From: Platynereis dumerilii
Lineage: Eukaryota; Annelida; Polychaeta; Phyllodocida; Nereididae
DNA length: 64,000 nucleotides
Direction of reading: 5' to 3'
Assembly (NCBI GenBank): GCA_026936325.1
Contig: JAPTHN010000019.1
Location: 11,868,253 to 11,932,252, forward strand
The first letter of the stretch is position 1; each line of letters starts with the position of its first letter. Below the pieces are notes generated by a model, which did not search any database, was not told the DNA's origin, and worked only from the letters and a program-made list of their open reading frames with translations. The translations under genes and the position numbers were made by a program. Below are positions 1 through 10,475 of this stretch, piece by piece.

Positions 1-185
1 TGCAATATAACATAGCCAGTGTGCTGTATTAATCAATCAGAAATCTTGATGTGAAATCACAAGCATGAAATATTCATCAATAAAATGATTTGGCAATTCT
101 TGTTAAAGAATGCAGTAAATTTACTATAACAACTTGATCTCCCTGAAAACTTAACAGTTATTGATTGATTTCTAATAATTTGCAG

Positions 186-227
186 ATTAGAAGATGAACA
201 GGCTTCGCTTCCTTTGAAGAAAGAGAG
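186..227 (+). CDS. Microexon A (42 nt) of the cGAS-like gene
   Basis: The acceptor is 'ttctaataatttgcag' and the donor is GTAAGT. Read with phase-2 borders (one base completes the previous codon, two bases are donated), the 42 nt encode LEDEQASLPLKKE followed by an Arg codon across the junction. The length is a multiple of three, so skipping or repeating it keeps frame. The peptide is charged and resembles those of microexons B-E. Assignment to the cGLR gene rests on strand, phase and the coiled-coil character shared with the start of the exon at 20301. No transcript evidence is available. Confidence 0.72.
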
Positions 228-832
228 GTAAGTTGGGAGCGTCATGCGAGTTGTGGAAATATGAACATAGTGAACTTTTTTGTCACTGAAGACAAAGATT
301 AAACTCTGTGTACCGTTTGCCTTATGCCAAACAACGTAATAAAGCAAAAATATCTTAAATTTTGAACAAGAAATCAAATATATTACAAAGTAATATGGCT
401 AGCATACTGCCGCTTTAATTAGAAATCTTGAAGTGAACGCAAAAGCATTACATATTTAGCGAGCAAACGTTTTATTAAAATTCTGTCAAAAATGCGCTAA
501 AATTTACTTAAACAGCCTAAGGCAGTCTTGGAAATATGGACATAGTGAAGTTTATGCAGTGATTTTACTATAATTAAAGAAAATGGTGGCCAAACTCAGT
601 GATGACTTAGTTAAGTGTAAAATCTTTTCAATGCAATATCAATTCAGTTGCTATATAACATAGCCAGTGTGCAGTATTAATCTATCAGAAATCTTGACGT
701 GAAATCATGAGCATGAAACATTTATCAATCAAACGATTTGGCAATATCGTAAAAAGATAAACTAAATTTACTATAACAACTTAATCTCTCTGAAAACTTA
801 ACAGTCATTGATTGACTTCTAATAATTTCCAG

Positions 833-877
833 ATTAGATGATGAACGGGCTTCGAATCCTCTAATGAAACCTATAAG
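833..877 (+). CDS. Microexon B (45 nt) of the cGAS-like gene
   Basis: The acceptor is 'cttctaataatttccag' and the donor is GTAAGT. In phase 2 it encodes LDDERASNPLMKPI plus a split Arg codon. At 45 nt it is the longest of the five but still symmetric. It is the most diverged in its C-terminal half, where the Leu/Glu pattern is lost, so it may be decaying or under relaxed constraint. The frame is open and both splice sites are intact. Confidence 0.65.
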
Positions 878-1264
878 GTAAGTTGGGATCAGGGTCAAGT
901 GAGTTGTGTCAATATGGACATTGTGAATATTGAACAGGAAATCAAATTTATTGCAATATAACATGGCAGGTATACTGCCACTTTAATTAGAAATCTTGCC
1001 AAACTCTGTGTCAGTGTGCAAGTTGCTCTGTACCAAATGACTTAAATTAAAGCTAAAATCTTATTGATGCAATTTAATTCATTTGCAATATAACATAGCC
1101 AGTGTGCTGTATTAATCTATCAGAATCTTGATGTGAAATCACAAGCATGAAATATTTATCAATCCAACAATTTGGCAATAAAAAAAGATGCACTAAGTTT
1201 ACTATACTAGTATAGCAACTTAATCATCCTGAAAACTTATTGATTGATTTCTAATAATTTGCAG

Positions 1265-1306
1265 AATAAAGGACCGAATGGTTTCGCTTCGTCAGGAGCA
1301 CGAGAG
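1265..1306 (+). CDS. Microexon C (42 nt) of the cGAS-like gene
   Basis: The acceptor is 'ctaataatttgcag' and the donor is GTAAGT. The phase-2 reading gives IKDRMVSLRQEHE plus a split Arg codon. It keeps the central 'SLR' and the Glu-rich end of the family. It is the last cassette before the region invaded by LINEs and other elements. Confidence 0.66.
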
Positions 1307-1493
1307 GTAAGTTGGGATCAGGGTCAAGTGAGTTGTGGAAATATGAACATAGTGAATTTTGTTGTCACTGAAAACAAAGATTTCTAAATGCTATATGTAC
1401 CATTTGCCTTATGCCAAACAACGTAATAAAGCAAAAATATCTTAGATTTTGAACAAGAAATCAAATATTTTATAAATATTTGATGGTGAGGAG

Positions 1494-1595
1494 TCCAATA
1501 TAGAGTATAATTGGATGAAGAAAAGCTATATTGGACGAGGCGCTTGCGCCGAGTCCAATATAGTTTTTCTGAGTCCAATTATACTCTATATTGGA
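1494..1595. repeat. 102-bp nested palindrome
   Basis: The outer arms 1494-1515 and 1574-1595 are exact reverse complements built on tccaatatagagtataat. Inner arms ctatattggac and gtccaatatag flank a GC-rich centre, gaggcgcttgcgccga. Because it is palindromic, both strands carry matching short open frames, which are not genes. It sits exactly where the microexon repeat block is interrupted, which suggests a foldback MITE. Three further 'tccaatataact' copies lie at 2175-2235. Confidence 0.8.
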
Positions 1596-1959
1596 TGACT
1601 TACCATCTAATATTTGTTATATTCTCCATAAATGAACCCACTTTTAAAGCAATAGGTTTAAACACTTTGACTGTGCTAGAAAGCCAGTTTGTGTTTCTTT
1701 TTGTTTAACTGCAGAATTCTCTTCAAAATGTATCTCTTTCTATTTCAGCAATGGGTAGCCACAAAAATATAAAATTCACATATTCTGATTCTGTATTCTA
1801 TCTATAACAAAGAAGCCTCTTTATATTTGGCATTTATTATTTCAATTTTATAGCACAATGTTTCCTTCAAACATAGGCATTTATGCCAAAGAATGGGTGA
1901 AAAAGTACATTTTTTGTCTCTCAATGTCATACCATGATCCCATAACCTATGTAAGCGAT

Positions 1960-3125
1960 GTTACACTTACTTAATATTGTTTTCCTGATCAATACGCAAC
2001 TTTTGAAATCACTTCTGTTTTGTGTGTCTTCCCACTGGCGTGCAATACATTTTTTACTAAAATTGAAAAACACAAAGTCTTTTCTTGCTGTTGCTGCAGC
2101 AGGGCACAGCAGAAGGTGTTTCCTCTCTGGTCCTCCCTCTCGCACCTATAACATGGCAATAAAACTCCTTATTGCACAATATAACTTCTCACTGTCCAAT
2201 ATAACTTTTCACTGTCCAATATAACTTTTTCTCTGCCTCATTCAGCAAGGATATTATCCAAGAATACTCGCTTGTGATTGGCTGACACAATCCGAGTGGA
2301 GAATATTATACAGTTATCGCACAGCACCGAGTGCAATATCAGTTTTTATGGCACCGAGGTGACTCATTAGTCACCGAGGTGCCATAAAAACTGATATTGC
2401 ACGAGGTGATGTGCAATAACTGTTATATCATATGGTTTTTTTGTGGCAAATGCAAAGAAAAGGGCTGGAATCCTTTGTCCAAACTTGTTTTGTGTTTCTT
2501 TTGACCCGCCTGTTTAAAATGTATCGCGTCAAAAATCAATGACTATTTCACTCACAAAAAAAAATTTCACACTATATCAATCCACAAATGATATACTTGA
2601 TCATGGATTTTTTTCAGATTTTTTTCTTAAACTTTATAGCAAACTTCAGACCTTTAAACACAACAAAGTCACTGAAAAATCGGCAAAAACGCTGTTTTTC
2701 GGCCACTTTATGCTCTATTCTGATGCAACAAATAACATGACCAGCACAAAAAGTTGATATCCATGTAGCCCTTTAACAGGCGCATCTTTTGCCGTCAGAA
2801 CCATCTTCCTATCTCCGTTGCCGAGCAGTAACTGTTTTAGTAAAATTGAAAAACACAATCTTTTTGTTGGCTTGTGACTGCAGCATTAAAATATGGTGCT
2901 TCCTCTCAGGTCCGTCCAATCCCTTACACGTTAAAATTGAGCGTGCAATAACATGCTTGCAATATTATAGATTATTGCACGGCTGTCTGCCAATCAGCAG
3001 TGAGTATTTAGGCTTGCCATATGATATACTTGATAATGGGTCTTCTTTAAATTTATTTTCTCTTTTTAGCAGACTTTAACACAACAAAGTCACTGAAAAT
3101 GGTGGAAAAGGTTTTTCGGCCTCGT
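1960..3125. repeat. Degenerate direct duplication with a palindrome
   Basis: A segment around 2040-2160 ('aaaattgaaaaacacaa...', then 'tttcctctctggtcc') recurs around 2830-2930. A segment at 2585-2720 ('tgatatacttgatcatgg', then 'acacaacaaagtcactgaaaa') recurs at 3020-3120. The order A-B-A'-B' indicates an old tandem duplication of unclassified repeat DNA. No coding potential was recognised. It contains the 2311-2422 palindrome. Confidence 0.55.
2311..2422. repeat. 112-bp near-perfect palindrome
   Basis: A left arm starting cagttatcgcacagcaccga is mirrored by a right arm ending gatgtgcaataactg. The centre is 'gcaccgaggtgactcattagt' against 'caccgaggtgcc'. It looks like the tip of a foldback element. 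There is no coding content. Confidence 0.8.
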
Positions 3126-3136
3126 AATGCTTTATA

Positions 3137-3152
3137 GAGAGAGAGAGAGAAA
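3137..3152. repeat. (GA)n microsatellite at a LINE 3' end
   Basis: A short GA run marks the 3' terminus of the minus-strand LINE that starts at 4676. Read on the minus strand this is a TC-rich tail. Confidence 0.7.
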
Positions 3153-4676
3153 TTGTTTATTTACGTGAAATGGGCTCACATTCTAGCCCCCAGCCCTCTT
3201 GGGCTTACAATTCACTTCAAAAAACAATAATACATCAAAATAACAGAATTTTCGTTGAATAATACAAATTTGAATTAAATTTGAAATGATTTGTTGATAT
3301 ACATATATACATTAGTCCAATATGTAATAGCAATCCCAAAAAATATAAACTTTGTTCGAGTTATACTATTAGATATATAATTCAAACTCTTGAAATGTTA
3401 ATTTTCATTAGGCCTATTTACATATTTACAAATATCATATTGCTAATTTGATGTCGACATATATAATTACAAGTATCGTATTGTTATTGGCAAGTATCCA
3501 CAATTACGTAAATTAAACTATGTATACAAAGCACTTTGTCTTTTTTCAAAAGCGTTACATATAAAATTAGCTGTTTCTTTAATACAATCATCTTTCATCA
3601 GGAATTAAATTAATTAATTTGTCTTATCCTGTTGAAGAACTCAAATCTAATATCATTATAAAAGGGACAATGAAAGATAAAGTGCATTTCAGATTCAATG
3701 TAGTTGAAGTTACAAAAAAGACAATATCTGTATTCTATTGGAGTGTCTTGAAAACGTCCAGTTTCTATTCTTAATGGTAGAATACCGTACCTAAATTGTG
3801 ATAAAAGGGCACGCTTTCTCCTATTTTGAATATTAATTACAAAATTTTCTACATTATAGCTCTTTTTAAAAATACTTTAAAAGCTTAATTTTGGTACAAC
3901 AGTGATTTCATTTCGCCATCTCTCACAATAATTTCTGTGTAGAATTTCTTTGGCATTCTGTACATTGATAAAAGTGTTATTTTCAAAATTTGTCACCGTA
4001 CTGATTTCTTCACAAATTAATTTGATTTCTTTACTCCAATTTTTTTTTTTTTTTTTATCCCATACAAATATTTTCTTAACTATTCTATCATTCTCAATGT
4101 TCAATAATCTGTTCCATAATCGCAACATTTCTAACTTATGACGTGTAATACAGGAAATCCATCCCATGTCCCCATTAATAGCTAAATTTGATGCAAATCT
4201 GTGAACTCCTAAAAAGAATCTTATGGCTCTGTTCTGGACAATTTCACTTCTTTTAGAAACATTAAAACCCCAAACTCCAGCTGCATAATCTAAAATTGGA
4301 ACAATTCCTGAATCATATAATTTAGTATAAGTCTTATATCCAAAACCATTGTTTGCTTTGAATTTTGTACATAAACTTCCTAGTGCTCTGTTAGCTGAAT
4401 TTGCCAGTGAATCAGCTGTTAATTCGAAGTTTAGATGGGTATCTAGAATTGTGCCTAAATACTTGTATTTTTCCACGTAACAAACTTCATCATCACCATA
4501 AACAAATTTGTAGTCTGATTTAGTTTGAGTCTTATTTCTGAAATGCATTATTTTTGATTTATCAATGTTAACTTTTATTCTCCATTTGCAACACCAGTTT
4601 TCAAGTTTACATATCATATTCTGTAAATCAGTCTCAGTCTCACTTATTAACACTATATCATCAGCACTATATCATC
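3150..4676 (-). mobile_element. 5'-truncated LINE, RT C-terminal half and tail
   Basis: The minus strand encodes ADDIVLISETETDLQ at about 4670-4625, the catalytic ADD box of a LINE reverse transcriptase. It continues for about 258 codons with KYLGTILD, LYDSGIVPILDYAAGVWG and QNRAIRFFLGVHRF, which is the thumb and connection region typical of CR1/L2/Jockey-group non-LTR elements. Downstream (4000-3150) is the degenerate 3' end and a TC-rich tail. The endonuclease and the N-terminal RT are absent, as expected of 5' truncation on insertion. An A/T homopolymer at 4040-4056 adds a lysine run. It is inactive. Confidence 0.88.
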
Positions 4677-4679
4677 AGC

Positions 4680-5185
4680 CAATGTTGATCCTCCTGAACT
4701 GAGCGTCACAGTTTCAACACAGTGTCAGAGTAAGAGTTTTATCAGGGATAGCCCCTACATCTACGTCATCACAGCTTGATAGCCAATGGGTTGACCGTAA
4801 ACTACGTCATCACAGTTCAAACATTGATATATTGAAGGAAGCATTACATTTTTGATCCCAATGATTGATCACAGCAATCACCAGTCTAATCCTAACAAAT
4901 GGCAGCTTTGTGAGCATTCACAGTAGACAACTGTTATAATCCCCACAGAGTTGTTTGATTAATCTACAAACTTGCTAACTTACAACTTTGAACTTTGATG
5001 GAAGTTGGTGTAAACAGAAGGCTTTGACAATTTGTTTGTAAACACATGGCTTATGTTATGTATATTTGTTCTGGCAGCCCATTGGCTGAGAGGCTGTGAT
5101 GTCAAACTTGCATGGGTTTTTCCCAGACCCAATTTTAACTCTGACACTGAGTTGAAACTGTGATGCTCAGTTTGGTGGATTCGCA
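4680..5185. mobile_element. Inverted-repeat element between two LINEs
   Basis: An approximately 45-bp left repeat (aactgagcgtcacagtttca, then 'acacagtgtcagagt') is matched in inverse orientation at 5137-5185 ('actctgacactgagttgaaactgtgatgctcag'), with a few mismatches. The interior has repeated 'acgtcatcacag' and no coding frame. It separates the heads of two opposed LINE fragments. It is probably a MITE or foldback element of unknown superfamily. Confidence 0.55.
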
Positions 5186-5319
5186 TTGGTTAGAAGCTGG
5201 GGAATCTGACCCAGTTTGAAATGACATCACAGCTTGTAGTTAATTTACATATATTGCAATGCTAGAATAGAGTCATCTCTGACATCACAGTTCAACAGCA
5301 TAGAAAAAAAACTTGAGAT

Positions 5320-7080
5320 TCCACGTAAGTATGACAAGGACTATAACATCTATAATAAGAAATAGACAGCAGCAAGGCCTCAGTACATATTGTGCATTCA
5401 TCGATATGCAAAAGGCATTCGATTGGGTAGATAGGAATCTTCTTTATTAAATTCTTTTAAAGAACGGAATTCAAGGAAAAATTTTTAACTGCATAAAATC
5501 CTTTTATGAAAATTATGTAGCTTGTATTAAAATTAATAATTACTAAACTCAACCTTTCAAAATTCAAAGTGGTGTCAAACAGGGTGACCCTTTATCCCCC
5601 ACTTTATTCGGTATGTTAATTGATGAACTTATTAAAGATGTTGCTTGTTTACATAAAGGTATAAATCTTGATGGATTTAAAATATCCATTTTAGCTTTTG
5701 CAGATGACATTGTGTTATTAACTGATAAGGAAAAAGATTTAGATTATATTTTGAAACACGTTGAACAATGGTGTAAGAATTATAGAATGAAAGTTAACAC
5801 TGATAAAACAAAAATTGTACATTTTAGGCCTAAAAAGATTGCCAAAAACTAAATATAACTTCCAATTCAACAACTCAGCATTAGAAATTGTTGGTTACTA
5901 TAAATATTTAGGAGTTGTATTAAACGAATTTGTTAATATTACGTTACTCTCTGAAACCTTAGCAGGTGCAGCTGGCAGAGCACTGAGTGGAGTTATATCG
6001 AAATTTAAACAAATTAAGAACATGAGATTCAATACCTTTGAAAAACTTTATTTTGCTAATGTAGTTCCAATATTAGATTATGCATCTGGGGTATGGGGGC
6101 ATAATAGTCATACAGAAGGGGATAAAATCCAAAATAGAGCAATAAGGTATTTCATTGGGGTACATAACAAGGCAGCTCTTCTAGGCTTAGAGGGAGATAT
6201 TGGTTGGAGTAACTGTAAAACTAGACAAAATGTTAATATGATTAAACTGTGGAATAGACTTATATTAATGGAGAATGATAGGCTAACAAAAAGGGTATTT
6301 GACTGGGATATAAAATTGGGCATAGGATGGTCTAAAGAAATTTTAGAAATATATCAGAGTTGTGGTTATGCTAATTTATTTTATGATAGATCTGTTTGTG
6401 ATGTGAAAGTAATTCTTAGAAAGCTATTTGATAATAGAAATAATATGGTGAGAGTTATTGTCAACAAAACCATAACTTAGAACGTATAGAAAATTTAAGA
6501 GTGAAATTATGGCTGAAAGTTATATTCATATTGAAAATAGAAAAAGAAGATCACTAATGGCTCAAATACGTCTAGGTATACTACCGCTAAACATAGAAAC
6601 TGGTAGATTTAGAAATCAGCCTGTAGAAGAAAGGTTATGCCAAATGTGCGAAAATAGCCAAGTTGAAGATGAAATGCACTTTATATTGAACTTTCCTGGT
6701 ATGAAGATAATAGAAAACAATTGTACGATAGTATTAACTGTAACGATTTCAATGAAATGGAACTAGAAGAGAAACTGATATATATATGTTTAAAAACCAT
6801 TCCCTAAAATTAAGTAAATATATTGAGAAATCATGGGAAATTAGATGTGTTAAGCTATATAATGTGTAATTCGCAACCTGTATTTGCTATTGTTGATTTT
6901 GACTTTTTGTTATTGTTAATTTTTGACTCTTAGTAAATAGTCCTCTCTCTCCCCTTGGGAAGAAACTATTGTTACACAGTGGTTGATAAGCCCTACACGG
7001 GCTGGGTATCTTACGATCATGTTTGTTTTTGTCATCATATTACTTTGTACTTGCCACCATGATAATAAAAAAGTTTCAAG
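5320..7080 (+). mobile_element. 5'-truncated LINE with RT domain
   Basis: The plus strand carries CAFIDMQKAFDWVDRNLLY at 5393-5449, SGVKQGDPLSPTLFGMLIDE at 5570-5630 and AFADDIVLLTDKEKDLDYI at 5695-5752. It continues with KYLGVVLN, VVPILDYASGVWG and QNRAIRYFIGVHNKAALLGL. This is the palm and thumb of a non-LTR (CR1/L2/Jockey-group) reverse transcriptase. Stops and frame changes (for example near 5450, 5545 and 5850) interrupt it. A C-terminal piece with CQMCENSQVEDEMHFIL (6640-6700) matches the Cys/His-type tail of such ORF2 proteins. The 3' end lies at about 7075 (aataaaaaag). It is related to, but not the same family as, the LINE on the opposite strand. Confidence 0.9.
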
Positions 7081-7082
7081 GC

Positions 7083-7270
7083 TTCAATTCAGTTGCTATA
7101 TAACATAGCCAGTGTTCTGTATTTATCTATCAGAAATCTTGACGTGAAATCATGAGCATGAAACATTTATCAATCAAACGATTTGGCAATCTTGTAAAAA
7201 AATGCACTAAATTTACTATAACAACTTTTAAAAGACAATGGTTGCCAACTCTGTGTTAGTGCAAGTTGCT
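7083..7270 (+). repeat. Microexon-array unit fragment without exon
   Basis: The array unit resumes right after the LINE tail with 'gttgctatataacatagccagt' and runs to 'gtaccaaatgacttagttaag'. The acceptor-exon-donor cassette is missing: 'ctataacaacttttaaaagacaatggttgcc' joins the two flanks. This fits deletion or the exon-less half-unit type. Confidence 0.75.
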
Positions 7271-8454
7271 CTGTACCAAATGACTTAGTTAAGGCCTATC
7301 TAAAAAATAATGAAGCCACGGCCGGATTTCATTGGGGGTAAGAAAATGTGGGAATGGATGTATGCAACAACTTTTTATTGCACTGTTGCTTTGAATACAT
7401 TCTTGTTCCAAAGTCCAGAAAATTTCATGACAATATTACAGACGGTTGTCATAGTCTTAACGTGAATTTTTCACTATTTTAGCGTGACATCACATTTTTC
7501 TTCACTTGAATTATTTCAGTTGAATGTAATTTGACATATCTCATTGTCATTTTCTGAATTTTGCTTTTATCTCTATGTCCAAAGGCTTCATAAATTCATT
7601 GAAACAAGTATATTTATATGCTTGTTTTGACATCATTGAATTCTTCGTGTTCAAAGGTTGACTTCGAAAAATTGAGTCAAATTTGAAGCTTCCTGATCTG
7701 GGATGTTGTAATTTCCCTTTTACACATGTCAGTTGAATCTTTTTGCCATTAAGATCTAGTATAATATCTACTTAGTTGTTTTGGAGCCTTTCATGCTTGT
7801 GAAAAATTCAATTCATGAAAAAATTTCAATGAATATGAGGGAAGGTGCATGTGTCGCATGCGTAACGCAAGGAGTACTTTCATGCGGCAAAAAGCTATGA
7901 AAGCTCTGATTTTAACCTGGATTGGCTTGAAACATAGTAAATCTGTGAAGCATCAATAAACTATGAACTAATACATGTTGGTGACTGATACCTGGTGGTA
8001 AAATACAAAAATTACTTTTTCGCACGCGTAATGCTCACAAAAATATTGATCATATTCCAATTTTTTTCCTGTAAATAGTGGAGCCATGATACTAATATTA
8101 CCTGTTGTGACAATTACCACACTATTTTAGTACTTTGAACATGTTTCATGACCTAGCAAATAATATAATTGCATATATGAAGTTTTTTGAAAATTTGGGG
8201 CCAAATTGGCTATAAAGGCAATATCCAATCAAAAAACACCTTTTTCATTCGAAATGGTCGTACTTTTCCATCAGTTATGACTTATAATATCATATAAAAT
8301 CGATTTTAAGCAAAACCAGAACATTTTTTGCAATTTCATGCGACATCATTACTCAAAATCAGGATTTTATCCAAAAAAAGGGCCAAAAATGATGCTTCTT
8401 TCATCTCTTGCTGAGTTATTACTCACTTCAGTGGCACTTATTTGGTATAAATCA
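7271..8454. other. Unidentified insert within the microexon array
   Basis: About 1.2 kb of AT-rich sequence unlike the array on either side. No long open frame, no clear terminal inverted repeat and no recognisable element was seen. It includes a 'cgcatgcgtaacgc' and a 'cgcacgcgtaatgc' motif near 7860 and 8025. It is probably an old insertion. Confidence 0.4.
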
Positions 8455-8608
8455 AATTTATTGCAATATAACATTGCCGCTTAAATTAGAAATCTTGATG
8501 TGAACTCATGAGCATTAGATATTTAGCAAGCAAATATTTTATTAAATTCTGGCAAAAATACACTAAAATTTACTTAAACAGCCTAAGTCAGTCTTGGAAA
8601 TATGGACA
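8455..8608 (+). repeat. Exon-less half-unit of the microexon array
   Basis: It matches the second half-unit type ('attgccgctt', 'tagaaatcttgatgtgaact', 'aaatttacttaaacagccta', 'ggaaatatggacata'). It is broken at the TA dinucleotide where the Tc1-like remnant starts. Confidence 0.75.
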
Positions 8609-8610
8609 TA

Positions 8611-9265
8611 CAGTTGAGGACAAAATTCTTAACCCCCCTCTGGATATTCCCTTTAATTCCATTTTTCTCCAAAATAGGGTGACACAGAACAACCATTTTT
8701 TCACCTAAGCTGTATTTCTATGGTATTTCTATTGCAAAGGGTATATTTTCAAAAAATGTCAAAATTAATAGAGATAAGTCAATAAAACAAAACTTACTTT
8801 GGACAAAATGATTAGCCCGCTGAGGCTTATCACCTCTGGGTGTCCAATGCCTGCTTTTGGATGCTTTATAACACTCCAGGATATCAAATAGAGCTTTAAA
8901 CTCATTTCAGACACAGGATTTGATGTCAATTCTTCCTTGAAATTCATTTTAGGTCCCCAAAATTGTTGGTCTCCTTAAAAAAACCAAGACCGTACACAAA
9001 AACTCACTTTTTTCATAGAGTATAAGAAGTCTGCTGACTAGATTAATTCAAAATGTTCAACTGACATATTTAGTTATCCTCCAGTTGAAAAAACAACAAA
9101 TGTTTTGGCCCATTATGGATTTGAAGGACATAACAATGACCCCAACTGCTCCTCTGATTGAATTCCGCTGGTTTGCTAGCAAAATATTCTATGAGATAAA
9201 TTTTTTTCTGCAATATTTTCACATCTGACAACATTTTGGGATCCTTGAGCACCAATAAAAGCAGA
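8611..9265 (-). mobile_element. Tc1/mariner-like remnant
   Basis: It starts immediately after a TA at 8609-8610 with CAGTTGAGGACAAAATTCTT, a typical Tc1/mariner terminal sequence. The minus strand carries a decayed fragment WGHCYVLQIHNGPKHLL (9100-9150) that resembles the 'QQDNDPKH' stretch of Tc1-type DDE transposases. Further stops are present and the second terminus was not found. The family assignment is from pattern only. Confidence 0.5.
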
Positions 9266-9382
9266 TATCAGAAATCTTGATGTGAAATGACAAGCATGAA
9301 ATTTTAATCAAAAAATGCACTAATTTTACAACAAAGTAATCTCCCTGACAACAGCTATTGATTGATTTCTAATAATTTGCAG

Positions 9383-9421
9383 GTTAAGAAATGATTGGGC
9401 TTCGCTTCTGGAGAGAGAGAG
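9383..9421 (+). CDS. Microexon D (39 nt) of the cGAS-like gene
   Basis: The acceptor is 'ctaataatttgcag' and the donor is GTAAGT. Phase 2 gives LRNDWASLLERE plus a split Arg codon. It is one codon shorter than A and C but still symmetric. The Leu/Ala spacing suits a coiled coil. Confidence 0.68.
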
Positions 9422-10128
9422 GTAAGTTGCGATCAGCGTCAAGTGAGCTGTGGAAATATGAACATAGCGAATTTTGTTGTCACTGAAAACAAAGATTGCT
9501 AGATAAACTCAGTATACCAGATGAAACGTCTGGAGGAAGAGAGGTAAGTTGTCACTGAAGACAATGATTGCTAAACTCAGTGTACCATTTGCCTTATGCC
9601 AAACAACATAATAAAGCAAAAATATCTTAGATTTGGAACAAGAGATCAAATTTATTGCAATATCACATGGCCAGTACACTGCTTCTTTAATTACAAATCT
9701 TAACGTGAACTTACAAGCATTAGGTATTTAGCAATCAAATATTTTATTAAATTCTGGAAAAAATGCGCTAAAATTTACTTAAACAGCCGAAGTCAGTCTT
9801 GGAAATATGGACATAGTGAAGTTTATGCAGTGATTTTACTATAGTTAAAGACAATGGTTGCCAAACTCAGTGTGCAAGTTGCTCTGTACCAAATGACTTA
9901 ATTTTAAGTGTAAAATCTTTTTGATGCAATATCAATTCAATTGCAATATAACATAGCCAGTGTGCTGTATTAATCTATCAGAAATCTTGATGTAAAATCA
10001 CAAGCATGAAATATTTATCAATCAATCAATTTGGCAATTCATGTAAAAAAAAATGCACTAAATTTACTACAACAACTTAATCTCCCTGAAAACTTAACAG
10101 TTATTGATTGATTTCTAATAATTTGCAG

Positions 10129-10170
10129 ATTAGAAGATGAACTGGCTTCGCTTCGTCTGGAGGACGAGAG
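10129..10170 (+). CDS. Microexon E (42 nt) of the cGAS-like gene
   Basis: The acceptor is 'ctaataatttgcag' and the donor is GTAAGT. Phase 2 gives LEDELASLRLEDE plus a split Arg codon. It is the best-preserved copy and closest to a consensus LEDExASLRLEDE. It is the last cassette before the 10.1 kb intron to 20301, where the next exon opens with a base that completes the same Arg codon and continues ERDLKKQLDNLMK, extending the heptad-like pattern. Confidence 0.74.
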
Positions 10171-10475
10171 GTAAGTTGGGATCTGCGTCAAGTGAGTAGT
10201 GGAAATATGAACATAGTGAATTTTGCTGTCACTGAAGACAAAGATTGCTAAACTCTGTGTACCGTTTGCCTTATGCCAAACAACATAATAAAGCAAAAAT
10301 ATCTTAAATTTTGAACAAGAAATCAAATATATTGCAATATAACATGACCAGTACACTGCCGCTTTAATTAGAAATCTTGACATGAACTCACAAGCATTAG
10401 ATATTTAGCAAGCAAATATTTTTATTGAATTCTGGCAAATATGCACTAAAATTTACTTAAACAGCCTAAGTCTGT

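Larger units (their letters stand above)
1..1480 (+). repeat. Tandem intron-exon repeat array, proximal block
   Basis: Degenerate tandem units of about 430-750 bp carry microexons A-C at 186, 833 and 1265. A full unit is made of two related half-units of roughly 330 bp. Both share a 'caatataacat(a/g)gccagt' start, a 'gaaatcttga(t/c)gtgaa' box, an 'aaatttactt/ctat' box, a 'ggaaatatg(a/g)acatagtgaa' box and a 'gtaccaaatgactta' or 'gtaccgtttgccttatgcc' end. Only one half-unit of the pair contains the acceptor-exon-donor cassette. The other has a plain 'cttaaacagcctaagtcagtcttgg' junction there. The block stops at about 1480, where a palindrome begins, and resumes at 7083, 8455 and 9266. Confidence 0.85.
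9266..10475 (+). repeat. Tandem intron-exon repeat array, distal block
   Basis: Array units with microexons D (9383) and E (10129), spaced 746 bp. Between them, at about 9526-9553, is a partial cassette ending 'aaacgtctggaggaagagag|gtaagt' that has a good donor but no in-frame acceptor. An exon-less half-unit follows each cassette. The array ends at about 10475, inside the 'acttaaacagcctaagtctg' box. Confidence 0.85.

Noticed and set aside
1384-1708. Short proteins on both strands (EKLYWTRR...)
   Set aside because: Mirror translations of a 102-bp palindrome.
1-10475. The array being plain satellite DNA
   Set aside because: Five cassettes keep splice sites, codon phase and a charged peptide, while surrounding bases vary more.
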